Assembly: GCA_010094045.1 (NCBI GenBank)
Contig: ML986705.1
Coordinates: forward strand, 62,001-126,000
Reading direction: 5' to 3'
Origin: Lojkania enalia
Taxonomy: Eukaryota; Ascomycota; Dothideomycetes; Pleosporales
DNA: 64,000 nucleotides
Shown: positions 18,185-31,230 of the stretch, piece by piece
How positions within the stretch are numbered: the first letter of the stretch is position 1
Layout of the letters: every line of letters starts with the position of its first letter
The notes under the pieces: model-generated
Seen by the model: only the letters and a program-made list of their open reading frames with translations
What the model was told of the DNA's origin: nothing
Databases searched by the model: none
Program-made: the position numbers and the translations under genes

Positions 18185-18849
18185 TGGGGTCCTCTAGACA
18201 TTTCTATGAATTTGTGAGTTTCTTTTTTATTTCAGGCCCGGATTTAGTTGATGCTAGTAGAACGGCGGAGTAGTTAGGGATCCTATGTGGTCGACCATAT
18301 TCACACCTCTGCTCATTTCTTTTGTTATCTGGTAAGGCAATCTATGAGCTGGAGTTTCCTATGTATGAAAGGAGTAGTTTGGAAGAAGTTAATATGCCCG
18401 CTATGGTAAAAGACTAGGCCAATAATATTTAATGTTGAGTTTACTTTGAGGGGATTTTCGTTGAGTTTGGTTATAAAACCTCAAAATAAATCGCCAGGCC
18501 AACCCAGCCAAATTGCAGGGCTCTCTCCTATGACTAACTTCAGCGGTACCTCAACTCCGCGGCTAAACTAGAAGAGAAAGGGAGCTTTTATGACGGGTTC
18601 GGAATCGTCTATACAGACTGCGAGAATGACTACCGAAGTCGTAAAACATATTTTCCTATTGTAGGTTTCGGGGTCGCAGGTGTCGGGAGGCGGATCTTTC
18701 GTGTTTGATTTGTTGTTCGAAAATGAAAGGGCGGCTTGCATCACTAGTCATTAATGGAATCTCGTGGACACCGCGGTTTTCGAAGCAAACAGTCTCCGAC
18801 AGAATAGGCTTGAAGCAAGTTCGTATTGTTCTTCCGTAGAAGACGAAGC
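18185..18849. other. Gene-free AT-rich stretch
   Basis: No coding region recognised. This marks the change from the intact island to decayed DNA. Confidence 0.4.
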
Positions 18850-19250
18850 CGCTCGTATGTTTTAGCAATGTCGACTTTAGTGCGTGTCGCGAGCCTTAAG
18901 AGAGTAAATAAGGCTGCTATAACGCGGAAACAGCGTAAAAAAAAACTAAATTAAGAAGCGAGGCACCCTGTTAAAGGAAGAGGGAGAGGAGATTATTGCT
19001 CAAAAAGAGGTTGAGTAGCAGCTAGAAGGAAAAATGCGTCAAGGCAAGGCGCGATTAAGTGCAAGCCGGCGGGCTTCAGCGCGCTGCAACAGCTGTAAAA
19101 AGACGGGCCACAACTCACAAACGGGTGAGAAGCATACTATAGATACTATACAATCCAGGATTGCTACTATTTTACTCCATCCTATTATATCATTAGGATA
19201 AATTACTACATAGGTGGAGAAAGTTTGGTGAGGGTGGCCACTCGCTTAGG
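18850..19250 (+). pseudogene. Pogo/Fot1-type transposase C-terminal remnant with right TIR
   Basis: The frame reads IIAQKEVE, stop, QLEGKMRQGKARLSAS, then CNSCKKTGHNSQT, matching the zinc-knuckle-like C-terminus of fungal pogo transposases. Stops and a frameshift kill it. Downstream, 19215-19245 (GGTGGCCACTCGCTTAGG) resembles the reverse complement of the pogo TIR at about 63712. Confidence 0.6.
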
Positions 19251-20211
19251 TTGGCCGCTCAATTTGTGGGAAGTGGACCATGATTGGTGGCTACTCGTAT
19301 ACGCAATGCGGTAATATAGCGTGCATACTTTGCTTTCCTCTTCAGGAATGGGCTCCAAGAGACGTTTCGGGTCCTGCGTTACATTCGCATATCGGCTGCT
19401 AAGGTAGGGTATCGGTTCCTAAATGGGAGCTTAGAGGATTAGCGAGAGAATGCTCTCGTAAATGCCCCTGGCCCATTCGATCTCGGAGCTGGAGAATGAT
19501 TTCGAAAGCTAGGTTATGTAGCCAGGTCTTGCCGTAATCACTCTACCCATACCCACGGCTGGCTGATATTGGATACGAAACAGAGTCGCCGATCCAGCCC
19601 CATTGGAGCTACGGGTAAACCCTCACCCCAACACGGCGAATACGAGATATTTTGCATTTATATAATAATTAAGTGGGGGCTAATAGGACATCGAAGATAG
19701 GTCTCTGAGCAGTTATGAAGACGACAGGAGTCGTCAACAATAGTCACGAGCCGGCTGAAGGGCAACCAAAGCCCTTGCACCGAGATTCCCGTAAATAAAA
19801 GTACAACTCTATTTTAGAGAGGACCCACTCGAGTGTCGCGTAAGAATACACCGCAAAAATCAAGGGCGATTGACGCTTCTTAAAAGCTCGTCTCCAAAGG
19901 GAATCATTCCATAGAACGAAAATTGCAGGCCTAGCAGGTGGTTCTTCTGACTCTGGACCGCAATAGATGTTCTCTATTTCAGCATTTCAAACCGCAAGGA
20001 GATCAATATTGTACTAGGGGGAAGGGCAAGAGATACAGACAGCGCGTTCTATTTCACTTTTTTCCCCTAGGCTAAACAGTATGGATGTCATTGCACGCTT
20101 CGTGAGGAGGACTGAAAGAGTTGACTTGGAAGATTCTTTATGTAGGATTCTGAGATCAGTGACCGCGGAATAGAAATTCTAAAGTTGTGAATTAGGAAGT
20201 TGTTTAAGATA
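19251..20211. other. Gene-free decayed stretch
   Basis: No gene, domain or repeat recognised. Both strands are rich in stop codons. Confidence 0.35.
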
Positions 20212-22138
20212 ACGTAGTTTACAAGCGAGCTGACCACCCAGCTAACCCTTTTGCTACCTTCAGCACAATACCTTGACAACGCATTAAAATAATAGATATA
20301 TAGTAGCTATCTAAGCTTGATTAATATACGACGCTTCTTTCTTGCATGTACACGAACCGTGTCCTCGCTTTCTACGGCGTTTATAGCGTGCTAAAATTTG
20401 TCGGCTTACACCTGCCTCTACTCTACTCTAAAAAATCCCACCCTTGATCTGCCTATCAACCTCTCTTTGAGCAATTATATTCTTACCATCTGTCTATTTT
20501 AAGACATCTTGTTTTTGAATCTGTTTCTTCATGCGCTCTCTGCACTTTGTAGATAGCTCATTTGCTCTCTGAAGCTGAGTGAATTGATCGCGTAGCAACC
20601 CGCTAGAATGGACCATCAGCTCAGCGCCTTTGGCAAACTGATTGATTAATTTAATAATAGAATTTGTTACGGCTAAGCTATTCACAGTTAGCCCCTTGGC
20701 AGGTCCAGGGATATATATGTAGCATGTCTCGCATTTCTAGTCAATAGACGCAGTTTTCCAACCCTCATCAGAGCCAGCCAGCTCTGACAGAATTAGGTGG
20801 GATATTCTAATGCCGTTGATTTCGATTGTAAATTAGAGTTGTTTGAGACTTTATTTCACGCGCATTACTAGGTGTCTTAGACTCCTACTAATTAACTTGA
20901 GCTAGTGGCGTCGGCGTACGAAGCTTGATATCCAGCTTTGATGGCACTGCATCCGGATTAAATGGAACTAAGCTAGCACCCCAAAAGTTTGCGGAGATGT
21001 TATCATTTTTAATTAATTAATTAAACGCTGGGTAAAAGGTTTGTAGAAACTCAGGCTTAGCAATGTGTTTCGTGTGGCTCTAGATTAGGCTATTAATCTC
21101 GTGCCCATATATCTTCATCTATGGCGAGAAGTAGCCCACATTAAGTGGTTGGAGTAGGGAATAAATGATGTGGCATACAGAGTGTGATAATGTTGATTTT
21201 CTTGCAGATATTTTAGAATTCAATCGAGTCGTAGCTCTTATAGCTAATGCGTGCTAACACGTTAATCCTTAGTATGCCTGATAAGGCGCCTTAACCACTT
21301 AACGCCAAGCTCATTAGTTATCCATCCATTCTCACTCAATGCGATAGCCTATTTTTGAGGTACGTCATCACCCTCATACCACATAGAGAGGTGGTACTTA
21401 CCCACGAAGGTGAAAAAAGGTGGGATTGCCCATCCACAAGCATTAATAGCCTAGATTGCTGTAACCCACTCACGATTGCCTGGCTGGATTGCCTTTCATC
21501 GGCCACGCCTCTCAGACCCAGTGGCAACTAGCCGAGGTGATTTACCGCCTATCAAATATTTAGTCTCATCAAAGTTGTAGATATCTTCATCGACAATGCC
21601 GTATGTGGCCCTGACGTGCTGGACAAGGTCAAACCACTCACTAATCACCTTATAATCCTCGCAGAGAGCTCACCGTCGATTGTACAGTCGGTTAAATCGC
21701 TTTGTAAGCGTAGGAGTCCGGTTGACGAAGTTTCGTTGCTAGTGAATGCCGGCCTGGCCAGCGCCGCGCACACGAAGCAGTTAATTAGCCATATTTCATA
21801 CAGCAGCCAGATTAAGCGCAAATCCTCGCGAATCTAGGTTTAGGATATGCTTGAAAATTGCCTCCACCTCTAGTTTAGAGAGCTTCTTTGAATTGGCCTC
21901 ATAATCGCGTCGTGACTGGATTCCAGAGCGTCAGGCTTGTAGCGTAGATCGAAGGACGTTATATGTTGAAGCAGTGCGTCTTTCGCTTTGGATTTACTTT
22001 GGATTGATAGCTGAGATAGCAAGGAGGATATCTGCTTCGTTCCAGCTTGATTGGATATCAGCGGGTTGAGGCATTATAGTTGATAGCTGTCGCTACGCGA
22101 AATATTGGTTAAGTGGCCAGCTCGCTTGTAGACCACGT
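20212..22138 (-). mobile_element. Complete but dead pogo-like DNA transposon
   Basis: The 1927-bp element is bounded by inverted repeats: ACGTAGTTTACAAGCGAGCT at the left, and ACGTGGTCTACAAGCGAGCT read inward from the right. TA lies outside each end (20210-20211 and 22139-22140), the target duplication of the Tc1/mariner-pogo group. The TIR differences are transitions, as RIP would make. Size and TIR type fit Fot1-like elements. Confidence 0.85.
20330..22074 (-). pseudogene. Pogo/Fot1-type transposase pseudogene
   Basis: Reads from an ATG at 22074 (MPQPADIQ) through the HTH region (ANSKKLSKLEVEAIF, LDSRGFAL) into the DDE_1 catalytic domain (IYNFDETKYLIGG, WVTAIQAINACGWAIPPFF, ALSENGWITNELGVKWLRR). 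It ends with TVNSLAVTNSI and a C-terminal coiled segment (LRDQFTQLQRANELS). At least ten in-frame stops and several frameshifts are present, many TAG or TAA where CAG/CAA or TGG is expected. Cannot be active. It belongs to the element spanning 20212-22138. Confidence 0.85.
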
Positions 22139-24186
22139 TAACGGTGTTTTCGAATAAATCTTGTTCCAAGATCTCGCGACATCTTCCAAAGCCATGATAT
22201 ATTGGAAAGGCATTTAGGGAGGGTGTTTAGATTGGGTATGGAACCTCATTGCTGGAAATGTTTAAATATACATAATTTACTTCCCATATATTTCCGTAAT
22301 TGGCCCTCAACCTATAGTCATATAGCGTCATCCTACCACCTCACGACTGGGCGAGGCTGTCGTTGTTCGCTAACTGTCAAGGCTTTTGAGCGGGAACACT
22401 GTAATCCCTTCTCTTGCGGGAAAACCTTAAACAAGTATCGTTATTAAAGCATTCCATTGAGAGCCGTTGCAAGAGCTGTCCAATATCTCCGAGGAGGAGC
22501 TCGATCGAGTATTCCTACGTGCTCGAACGTGGTCACAACGATGATGGAATTGATGGACAAATATGAGTAGTGTTATTAATGACAAAGCGGATAGAAATGC
22601 CTCATTCCGCCGAGCTTATTATGGGTCCTCCTAGGGACCTCGAATCCTATGAACTGTGTATTGGTAGGTCAGCCAGTCCTCGCCGACCGTAGCTTAAATA
22701 GTAAAGAAATTTTGTTAGGGCCTTAATATTCTAGGAATGGCATAGTATCTATGGAGCGATCAGCGTACAAGTATGTTCTATTACTATTCTTCTAATATCT
22801 TCTCTCCAGAGCACTAGGTTGATACCCTGGGGATTGTGTTGATAGAATGCCTTCGCAAATGCAAAAAGCGTACTACAAAACTTCACCTGAGGGAAGCCTG
22901 ATAACCATTCATTAATATATAATACACTCGCCCTGCCGAAATGCGTGGGTTTAAATATCGTGTCTTCCATTCGCTGGTACTTTAGTTAGGAAGGCGAGAG
23001 ACTAACCGCGCTAACCACACCTCGTCTTCGAGCTCATCCTCCAACTAATTTTAGGCTTGCTAACCATTAGATAAGGCTTATGTTGAGGCACGGTATTCTC
23101 ACGACCTCTTTCTAAGAGGTCGGCTGTGCGTGCACCCACCACGAATAGAGGCGAAGGGAATACGGAAAAGGCGCCTATAGTTCGAGCTCACCGTATCCAT
23201 GCCGGGTATAATGGTCATGCTTAGAGCGTAGTGACGACAAAAATGTGATCGCCGTTGTCTTCATCCGGTAGGTTCGGATTGAAGTTGAGCGCTGATTTCT
23301 GGACCATAGTCGTTGGCCTGGGCGAACATGTAAACGGCAATAAGATTTGGGTCGAGGCTGGATGGCGGATGCGACGCTAAAGCTCATTTAAGATGCACCG
23401 CCCCGTTGTAGGGATAGCAGTGGACTGATAAACTCTGTGCGGCGTACTCATTCCGGAGATGATAGGAGGACCGAGATGATCGCCGAATCCTGGCTGATTG
23501 GCTACGATGATGCACACCCGGAATTGTACCACCATCCCTAATCAAGAGTGCGGTCTAAGGTCATGGATGCTCGCTAGTACTTGAGGTTCTTTATTGGCAC
23601 CAAATCCGCTGTAACTCGGTGCCAGGATCGACTAGTGCCCATTATCTATGGCAGGGCTGAGGGTTCACTCTCCTCAAAACGGACGACCCAATAGATGCCC
23701 GCCGGGCCGGCGTAAGTCCGCGCTGATGCCACTGTGGGTGGCACAGCAGTCTCCCCTCGTTGGCATTACATTCTCCTTCTAGTTTCGTCTGCTGGCAGTC
23801 GGCGGTCGGCGGTCGCCCACGGGAATCCAAAGAGGCGGAACAGCGAGGCGCATATGAAATAGGTCCGTATTGGCAGTCAGTTTACAGCATATCTTCCGAG
23901 GCCGGGAGCCGTTTGGGCTGGTGTAGTTTTTCGTATTGTTAGCAAGTCCGCTAATTATTACTAATTGCCATCCGGATGACGAAGCCCACGAGAACCGTCG
24001 TCGCAGCCAACGACATTGCAAACGAACGCTCGAGGATATGGCAGACTCCAACTCTCACAGGCGCAAATCGCGCTTGGCCGAATCGGCATATAACTCCCCT
24101 TATTCAAAAGCTGGAGCCCCTGGCCCACATCCCAATGCTGATCCGTGTGCTTCCCTCCGCGCCACGGCTCTTTCCACTCTGAAGCC
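22139..24186. other. Two-kb decayed region, no gene recognised
   Basis: AT-rich at first, GC-richer after about 23 kb. Weak coding-like scraps occur on the minus strand at 23160-23400 but give no domain. It may include further parts of the decayed cluster to the right. Confidence 0.35.
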
Positions 24187-24780
24187 ATGGGCTACGACCC
24201 GAACGCCATGGTGGAGCGCGGAGTGTCGTGGGCTGGGGACTAGGACCCCTTTGGGTACGTCATGCACTCACAATACATGCACTTCTTCGACTTGTGTTGG
24301 CACAGCGTCATGAAGAGCTATGACAGATTTCTCGACGAGCAAGAGTACGAGGACATTATTTACGCGCGGAGAGTGGTCCCCGTCGTGAGAAAGTACGAGT
24401 TGGATATCGGGAGTCAGGTCAAGTATCCTGATTCGGTGAGAGTCTCTTCAAATAACGTCCATATCGATGAATCGAGACGGTTATTATTTCACATGGCTAT
24501 AAGCTAACCCGAAAAAGCTCATAACCGCATTCAGATGGGATCTCATAGAACCTAACTCGCAATAACGGAACTACTGCTCTCTTTTCGCTTCAGCAGTAAG
24601 CCATTGTTGCCCAAGTCAACGGCTCCACAATGTATATGGATGTTAAGGCCGGTCGCCCTGCCGATATTCGAACTCTGGGAGGAGGGTGGTTAAAACTATA
24701 TGATGGTTTTACAAGGAAGTTGGAGCATTTGAAAGAGCTGAAAGAGAATTGGGACGCCGCACGTGCCAAATCTGAGGTAA
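24187..24780 (+). pseudogene. Thioesterase-like (hotdog, 4HBT-type) pseudogene
   Basis: The ATG at 24187 opens MGYDPNAMVERGVSWAGD, then an in-frame TAG, then DPFGYVMHSQYMHFFDLC, the start of a hotdog-fold thioesterase (V-x-W, D-x-F/Y-G, x-Y pattern). The frame continues through VVPVVRKYELDIGSQVKYPDS. A second block at about 24600-24780 reads MYMDVKAGRPADIRTLGGGW and FTRKLEHLKELKENW, likely a second exon and the C-terminus. The TAG fits a CAG-to-TAG change. The remains are short (near 170 residues) and sit beside FAD-oxidase and P450 remnants, suggesting one former gene cluster. Confidence 0.55.
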
Positions 24781-25308
24781 AAGTATTCGTAAGTTCGAAG
24801 ATATAACGGGAGAGTGGAGTCCACTTCGCTGGCCAAAACTCTGGGCATATTAGTTTTCAGCCCGCCTCAGGGTAATGCATTTACGGTAGACAAGCTGGTC
24901 AGCGGAGAGAGATACCCTCATTGCAACGAGATCCAACCAAAAGCCAACCCCAATATCCCTATTAAAGTGTGATGCCTCCGGACTCCTGTGTTTCATGTGC
25001 TAGTCCCTTCACGCTAATGTCTCGTTAATGATTTTTCCTATATTCGGCTCTTGGGAAGGGTTTCGGGTTGTCACAGGCAAGAACAGCAAGGAATGAGTAT
25101 TAAAGTGTCCATGCTGTCGTATTAAACCATAGATGCCGGCAACCGCTACTCAGTGAGTGGCATGATCTTTTCACGCAGTAGCTTCTATATAGCGCGGGCT
25201 AATACTCTTGCTGCCTAGATTGAAATTCCGACGCTCTTTACACATTTAGTGGCAGTATAGCCCATGAGGTCTAGCGGCACCGTTCTACTCACGTCCAGAC
25301 ATCAACAT
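24781..25308. other. Gap between pseudogenes
   Basis: No coding region recognised; stop-rich on both strands. Confidence 0.3.
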
Positions 25309-26892
25309 CTATGCAGCGTGTGTCCCGGAGGCAAATCCATCTTCGTGAAATCCGAACCCCATCCAAGCCCCCGCGAAACTAACATTAGCAACCCCGTTGA
25401 TTTCATTCATATTTTGGGCCGTGAGGAGGCTCTCTAAGCTAATAAGAGGGTGGTAATGCACTTGCCTGCTCTGGTAGCCTCGCGGAGAGAGGGTTGGATT
25501 CATGGTGACGAGGACTCTTCCCGGATTCCCGTATTCTCCAGAACTTGGGATGGCCTGGAGTTTGTTCATATCAAATGTGATGGATATCCTGCAACGCCGA
25601 CCTACCGGGGGCAACCTCTCAGGTCCCGCGACGGGTGGGGTGCATTTGCCGGCTCGCTAGCGTTCGAATAGATAGTTCCATGCTACTCGAGCTGATGGAC
25701 GCATTGGCAGGAGCTAGCGACGTTAGGTTCGTAGTCTTCGTGGGAAACCCGAATTTACGGATGTATCTAAATGCATGTAGCATGTGTTTTTTCTAGTCTT
25801 GAAATTATTCAGGATTCTTCGTTCCAGAGGGGTAGTGTCATTTCCGAGTGGACCGAGTACTTGGTTAGCGTGAATTACAAGCACAACGTGGTCGTAGTCG
25901 CATCGACTGCCTCCTGCTAACTGCAGTGATGCTCCCCCCTAGAATCGAGTGAGTTTTCGAACGGGCGCGTTTAGGCGTAAGCGGTATCTTGGTGATATAA
26001 TCACTCAGAACGCTTCTACATAAGCTTTCGACCCATTCGGAAAGGTCCGCCATTCGAGCGTTCTCACCACAGTGTCCAACAAGCAGTGGTGCAACCTAGG
26101 GCCATATTAGTTTCTGTACGCTAGACGAACCGGCAGCCATAGTGTACTGGCACGAATCGAATAAGTGGCTTTTCGGGGAAACTATGAGTAAACTCGTCCG
26201 GATCCATGCACTACGGGGCTGCTATCATCGGAATTAGGATATAGGTCATGAATTGATCCGATTATTCTTCCCTCCTCAGGTATTCCCAAATTTACTCTAA
26301 GCGACCTTCCGTCAAGTGACTACTTGGATCTGAGCGATCTCCTTCAGATCGCAAAAGGGCGAGATGGTTAGATCCCCAGCCACAAGAACCCTCATCCAGA
26401 ATGTCATGGGCAAAGAGACTAAAACGGACGATGTCGAACATCAGTCTCCATAATCAAGGATTGAAAATATTCGATAGTTTGCCGATGAAGCTCATGATGG
26501 AACAACTACCCCATTTAAATGTCCCATCGGCAGTAGACACGCCAAATGATATATCAGTTGGGATAGTTCGGACGCCTAACTAGCTTAAAAATCCACTGAA
26601 TTCCGCTGCAACATATTAGGAGCTCCCTTAGGTAGCGAAAGGACCTTACAATCGCGGTACTTACGATAGGTAGCTTCATCCATCGCAATAGAACCCGTGT
26701 CCACATTGACGTCGCTTCCCGCCCCATGAATGGCACTGAATTGGCATGTCCCTCGAGCCTGCTCTCCTGTTCATATATGCCCATCAAGAAATTTCTCATT
26801 CGCAGTTTCCAAGAGCAAGCTATCCCCGAAATGCCTCCACCTACGATGGCAATTCGCCGTGGATGAGCCTGTGGGACCCGGGCTGATGACAT
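25309..26892 (-). pseudogene. FAD-dependent amine-oxidase-like pseudogene
   Basis: The N-terminus at 26892 reads RRIAIVGGGISGIACSWKL, a Rossmann FAD-binding start (GxGxxG), then GHANSVPFMGREA. The C-terminus near 25309-25600 reads VLVTMNPTLSP, VHYHPL and VSFAGAWMGFGFHEDGFASG, the typical end of the NAD(P)-binding amine-oxidase family. Spacing of about 1.6 kb suits a full protein of roughly 500 residues. The middle is broken by stops and frameshifts. The family would oxidise amines or act as a flavin desaturase; the substrate cannot be told. Confidence 0.68.
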
Positions 26893-27399
26893 TGGTATAA
26901 ATTGGCTATTTCATCCATCAATATATGGAAAGGGCTAGTAGCGAAACAATTTAATAGATGTAGGTATTAACACATGGGCAGTTAGCTCTAATCTTATGTC
27001 AAGATTGCGCTCAATAGAGATACCTCGCGGCCTCCGATGTTGGCCTTTTCCCTCCTAGTGTCAACTTAAGCAAGGGAAATAAACTGGAATTACATAGATA
27101 TCCAGGACCGCTCACATCCGCCAAAGTTTCTGCCTAGGTTGTTGTGACTAGAGCAGGAGCTGCTTACATGGAGTGAAACCGGGCTTTTCTGTACTCAGTA
27201 TTTGTAACCCCTTTTTCCAGCATCCGTATCTAGAGTCCAAAATTCATGCGTTCCCGAACCAGTATTACATGGGGGCATGAAATTGGCCTATGTCACATGC
27301 CGAGTCATATTTAGAAACTCGTTAGGAGTAGGTGGTACACGATCTATCTTCTCATGCCCTTTCTAGTGGTTGCATTGAACCGGCTGATGTGGCCCGGGT
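26893..27399. other. Decayed stretch upstream of the P450 remnant
   Basis: Probably once held the 5' part of the P450 gene that follows. No readable domain remains. Confidence 0.3.
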
Positions 27400-27905
27400 C
27401 TAGTTATTAATTAAACTTTAATGTATCAATGAAGCTATGCGCCTGCTTTCGCCGGCCTTTGGCGTCCACTGGCGCGAGTACAAGACGGCAGGTGTTACAA
27501 TCGGCAAGGAAGAATTGCCCTTGCCAGTCGGGAGCGACGTTGGAATGAGCATCGTCTCACTCTTTCGGGATTCCGGAATATTTCGCAATCCACTTCTCTC
27601 CTAGCCGGAGTGCTGGATATCGGGTACCTTGGCTGAAGCCGAGTACAATTTCGCCAAGGAGATGTTCATGCCTTTTTTGATCAGCCCAAGGAATTGTGCC
27701 GGGAGCTATGTTGCTATCATAATTGCTAGCATCGCGTATACTCATGTAATAGTCAACTACGACTTCCGACTTGGTCGAAAGCATTCACAAGCTAATTTGT
27801 CCGCCAGGCTGAATGTACCCACCGAACCTGGAGCCGAGTCGGAGCTCAAGTTTGAAAACATTATTCCATTGCTGGGCAGAAGAGCGGACGGTTATTTAAT
27901 TTAGG
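27400..27905 (+). pseudogene. Cytochrome P450 C-terminal remnant
   Basis: Reads NEAMRLLSPAFGVHWREYK (the ExxR K-helix), then SLFRDSGIFRNP, a TAG, and a frameshift. Next comes FLISPRNCAGSYVAI, the heme-binding loop with the cysteine kept and one expected Gly changed. It ends with VNYDFRLG. The frame stops at 27905. The N-terminal two thirds are not recognisable. It belongs to the same decayed neighbourhood as the thioesterase- and FAD-oxidase-like remnants. Confidence 0.7.
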
Positions 27906-29039
27906 GAGCGAAAGAGATGTAACTAGACTCTACCGAAGGAGAATAACTTCGATTCGAGTGAGTAGCGAACGCAAAAATCGAGCGCAAATCCTAAGAAAGT
28001 TGCGAAAACCAGCTAGGATTGCCCGTAGGGCTAAGGCCGTGTATCAGCTAAGGGAAAAAGGGTACATCAATGCCAAGGCCACATGAAAGTCGAGGCTTCA
28101 AGCTTTTGCTTTCTCGTTGCTTTCCACATAACTGATGTTGTGTTGGCCTGGCGCTTCTATATCTGGAGGGGTTTGCCTCAGGAAATGGAGGCCTCTAAGC
28201 CAGCAATTTTTTAGCATAGGAAAATCTTTGGATCCATGGTTAATCCATGTTCACTACATAATCGTTGTCAACAATAAGTAGCTTTCCACATCCCGATTTT
28301 ATTTCACTCTGAACATCTCAACCCTCACCCCCCTTATTCTGCCTGCTCTCTCCTATGCACGGTAGATCTATGCCTACTGCCTCGTTACACTATTCCTCAA
28401 TGTCAGAACGAAGGCAAGTATACTCCACAATGCTCCCATTCTGCGCTTTACTAATGGGAACTTCAACGGGTGTCATTACCCGTCTTAGGTGGATTAACCT
28501 TCTTCATTGCATTTGTTTAGAGTCTCTAGTGCTATCATTCTCATAGCCTTTCGAAAACTTCGAGAACAGCGCTCTCAGGGTTCGTGGAAGCTCAATCTCT
28601 CCATCTTCGCTCCAGAAGGCCACGTCACACCGCCAACACTTCATTGATACGCACACCGATGTTACGATGGAAGCGTCAAGCTAAGGATGTATCTTTGTTC
28701 CAGGCTGCTACATTGCGAATGACTACAGCATGAACAATCAAGAGAACGGCTCATATCTGCGGCGCCTTATTCTGCTCGAACAGAATATTCATTTGGTAGA
28801 CTGAGATTTGCGATATCTCGCCATATGGCGTAGCCAAACTCAACAACCCCCGCCGCGTCTGTCTTGTCGGGTTACTCCAATACGCCTATATTGCGCCCCG
28901 CTCCTTTCGAATCTGCTGAACTAATCCTTCAGGTGATGATGGTCATTCACAGCGTGATGCTGGGCTGTCCCCGGCGCCCACATCGCGCCCTGGTTACAGG
29001 GGGATGCTCCGCCTCACGAGGCATATAGCGTTGCTGTAG
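27906..29039. other. Gene-free stretch
   Basis: About 1.1 kb with no coding region or repeat I can support. Confidence 0.35.
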
Positions 29040-31230
29040 CATGGGAATGCAGCCAGCAAGGGGCTAATACTTGGAAGCGGGCATTTTACAGCTCGGAGAT
29101 GGTCTTGGGCATGCTACGGGAGGCCAACGAAACCCTGAAGTCCAATCGCCAGATGAGCTAGGCCGACTCTTGATCGATGAGGCCATATACGCCGCTTAGG
29201 AGAGCGATACGCGGCCATTTCTGAGACACCCATGCCGACGGGCCCCGAATTCATTCGCCTTCCCGGCAGACAGCCCCCCGTACTACCCGCTACGATTTCT
29301 TCTGCGATGTGTGCGGCATTTGTGCAGGCTCTTCGTGATCGTCGTTCTCGGGCGGCCGTGTTGACCGCGACATATAAAGCGATACTCAGTCCGGAGAGGG
29401 AGCTACTTAAGACTCTTCACAACCAAAGCCACCAGACCAAAATGGTCTCCTCTTACAGCACATTTTAGCCTCTTCGTTTCCTATGAAAATTGTTTCCATA
29501 CGTTCCTCAAACGCCCAAGCCTAAGCCAAAATCCAAGGCTAGACTAATGGATACAACCAAGACGGTAGAGCACAGTCGTTTAGGAGTCGGCTTCTCCAAA
29601 GATAGTGGGGAATGGTTCCATATTGATGATTTCCCAATGCCGGATTCAAACGCATCGCGTTTTTTCGGCCGGGAAGTAGCCGGCGTAGATGCGGTCGTGT
29701 CTCGGTGCCGCCTATGAATCGGAGAAGCCAAAACATTGCCAATCTGGCCAGGAATCGCTTGACGGAGGAGAGGCGGGCCACGCTACAAGAGTTTTGACGA
29801 ATCCGGCTCTGAACGGTTCGTTTGGCGGAAGCAGTCTGGGTAAGTATGTGAGTAGATTGCGGTGCTAATTTACTAATTTCTAATAGAATATCCTTAATTT
29901 TAGAGAGCAACGCAGCCGATGAGGACCACAGTACAACGCAAGTCAAGCCTAGTAACGGAGTGTTAGGCACCGAAGTTCTCTTTGATGTCGACGTGACGAG
30001 TAGATTGCCGTTAATACGCAAACGAACACGCCGTTCATCTGGTGCAGTATAATCTCTTGCACCGAGGTGTCGGACATTATGTCAAACCGGAGCTAGAAGA
30101 CCCTCGTTTAGCGAAGTAGCAAAGGTCATCTGAGCGAGGGTTAGGGAGCCTCATACTCGATCATGTGCCTACACCCAAGCAACCGCCTCTGCTCACCCCC
30201 ATCAGCCCAAGTCCCCGCCCCAGAATCAGCAGTAAGTCTAGCCCTGACCACTTCGATAATGGTAGTCAAGGTGGTGACACCGGAAGCTCAGTCTCATCCC
30301 CAAACAATATTGAGAATGGTGATGGCGCACATGCTCAGGGAATAGTAGAAAAGCTACTCCCTTCCCTAAGACAATCCATCTCTCCTTTCGAAGGAGTAGA
30401 GGGAAAAAATAGAAAACGCAGTGATTATGAAGCCGGAGAAAGCCACGAGGACCACTTATCAGTTAGACGACGAGGCTGCACGAATAGCTCTCCAGATACG
30501 CAAGCAGGAAGGAGAGTGAACAACTGTGGACCTAGCGTCAACGTGACTTATCAGATAACGGATCTCACGTATTGTCATGTGCCAGAGGGCTCGTCAATCG
30601 TGATAGCAATTATGCGATATAGTGAGTCGAAATTTATATCTCAACCCGATAGCCCTAGAGAACAAGCTCGTTGGTGGTGACGGCGAAGTCATCCGCATGA
30701 CATAGCTATCGTCTAATTCGTGAATGCTACTGGGGTAATGATATGCCGATTGTGTGTTAAGTGCATGTAACCGCAAAGGCTTAACGCTGCGTAACAGTAG
30801 CCGGACGAGTACTCCCCTCGGTGATAACACTAACCACGCAGATGACGGCAACGAAGAGGACGAGGAAGGCTCTGGCGAATACAGGTCTCATGGTTCTGGC
30901 AGTGGTCAGTGACCCGGTAGAGACGATATGCGTTCCCGCAAACGAACGCGTGTACCATGGTTGAAGTCGGACGAACTGTGGTTGCTCGCATACAAAGTTA
31001 TGAATATGGAGTGGAAGGATATATTTGAACTCTCTCCCGGATCGAACCTCAGGCGCCGTACGGACGCTGGTACATGCTGCGTGGGAGTGACTCCCGTACG
31101 CCGAAAACGATACCGGTACGTCGGCCTTGGAGTGGCCAGAGTTAAATACTCTATTAGCAGCCGCGATCTCCTGAAAACTACTTTTCTAAGTATGAGAGAT
31201 GACGACGACGGCAAATTGAGGGACAAGTGG
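29040..31230 (+). pseudogene. Decayed gene with C-terminal Myb/SANT-like domain
   Basis: Coding-like blocks line up on the plus strand in shifting frames. 29100-29740 holds GRLLIDEAIYA and a FHIDDFPMPDSNASRFFGRE stretch. 30165-30680 is a Ser/Pro-rich block (SSPNNIENGDGAHAQG, KNRKRSDYEAGE). 30870-31120 reads KRTRVPWLKSDELWLLAYK and MNMEWKDIFEL, then in other frames PDRTSGAVRT and GRWYMLRG. The last part is a Myb/SANT-like helix set seen in many fungal proteins. At least five frameshifts and several stops are present. The N-terminal part is unrecognised. Confidence 0.45.
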
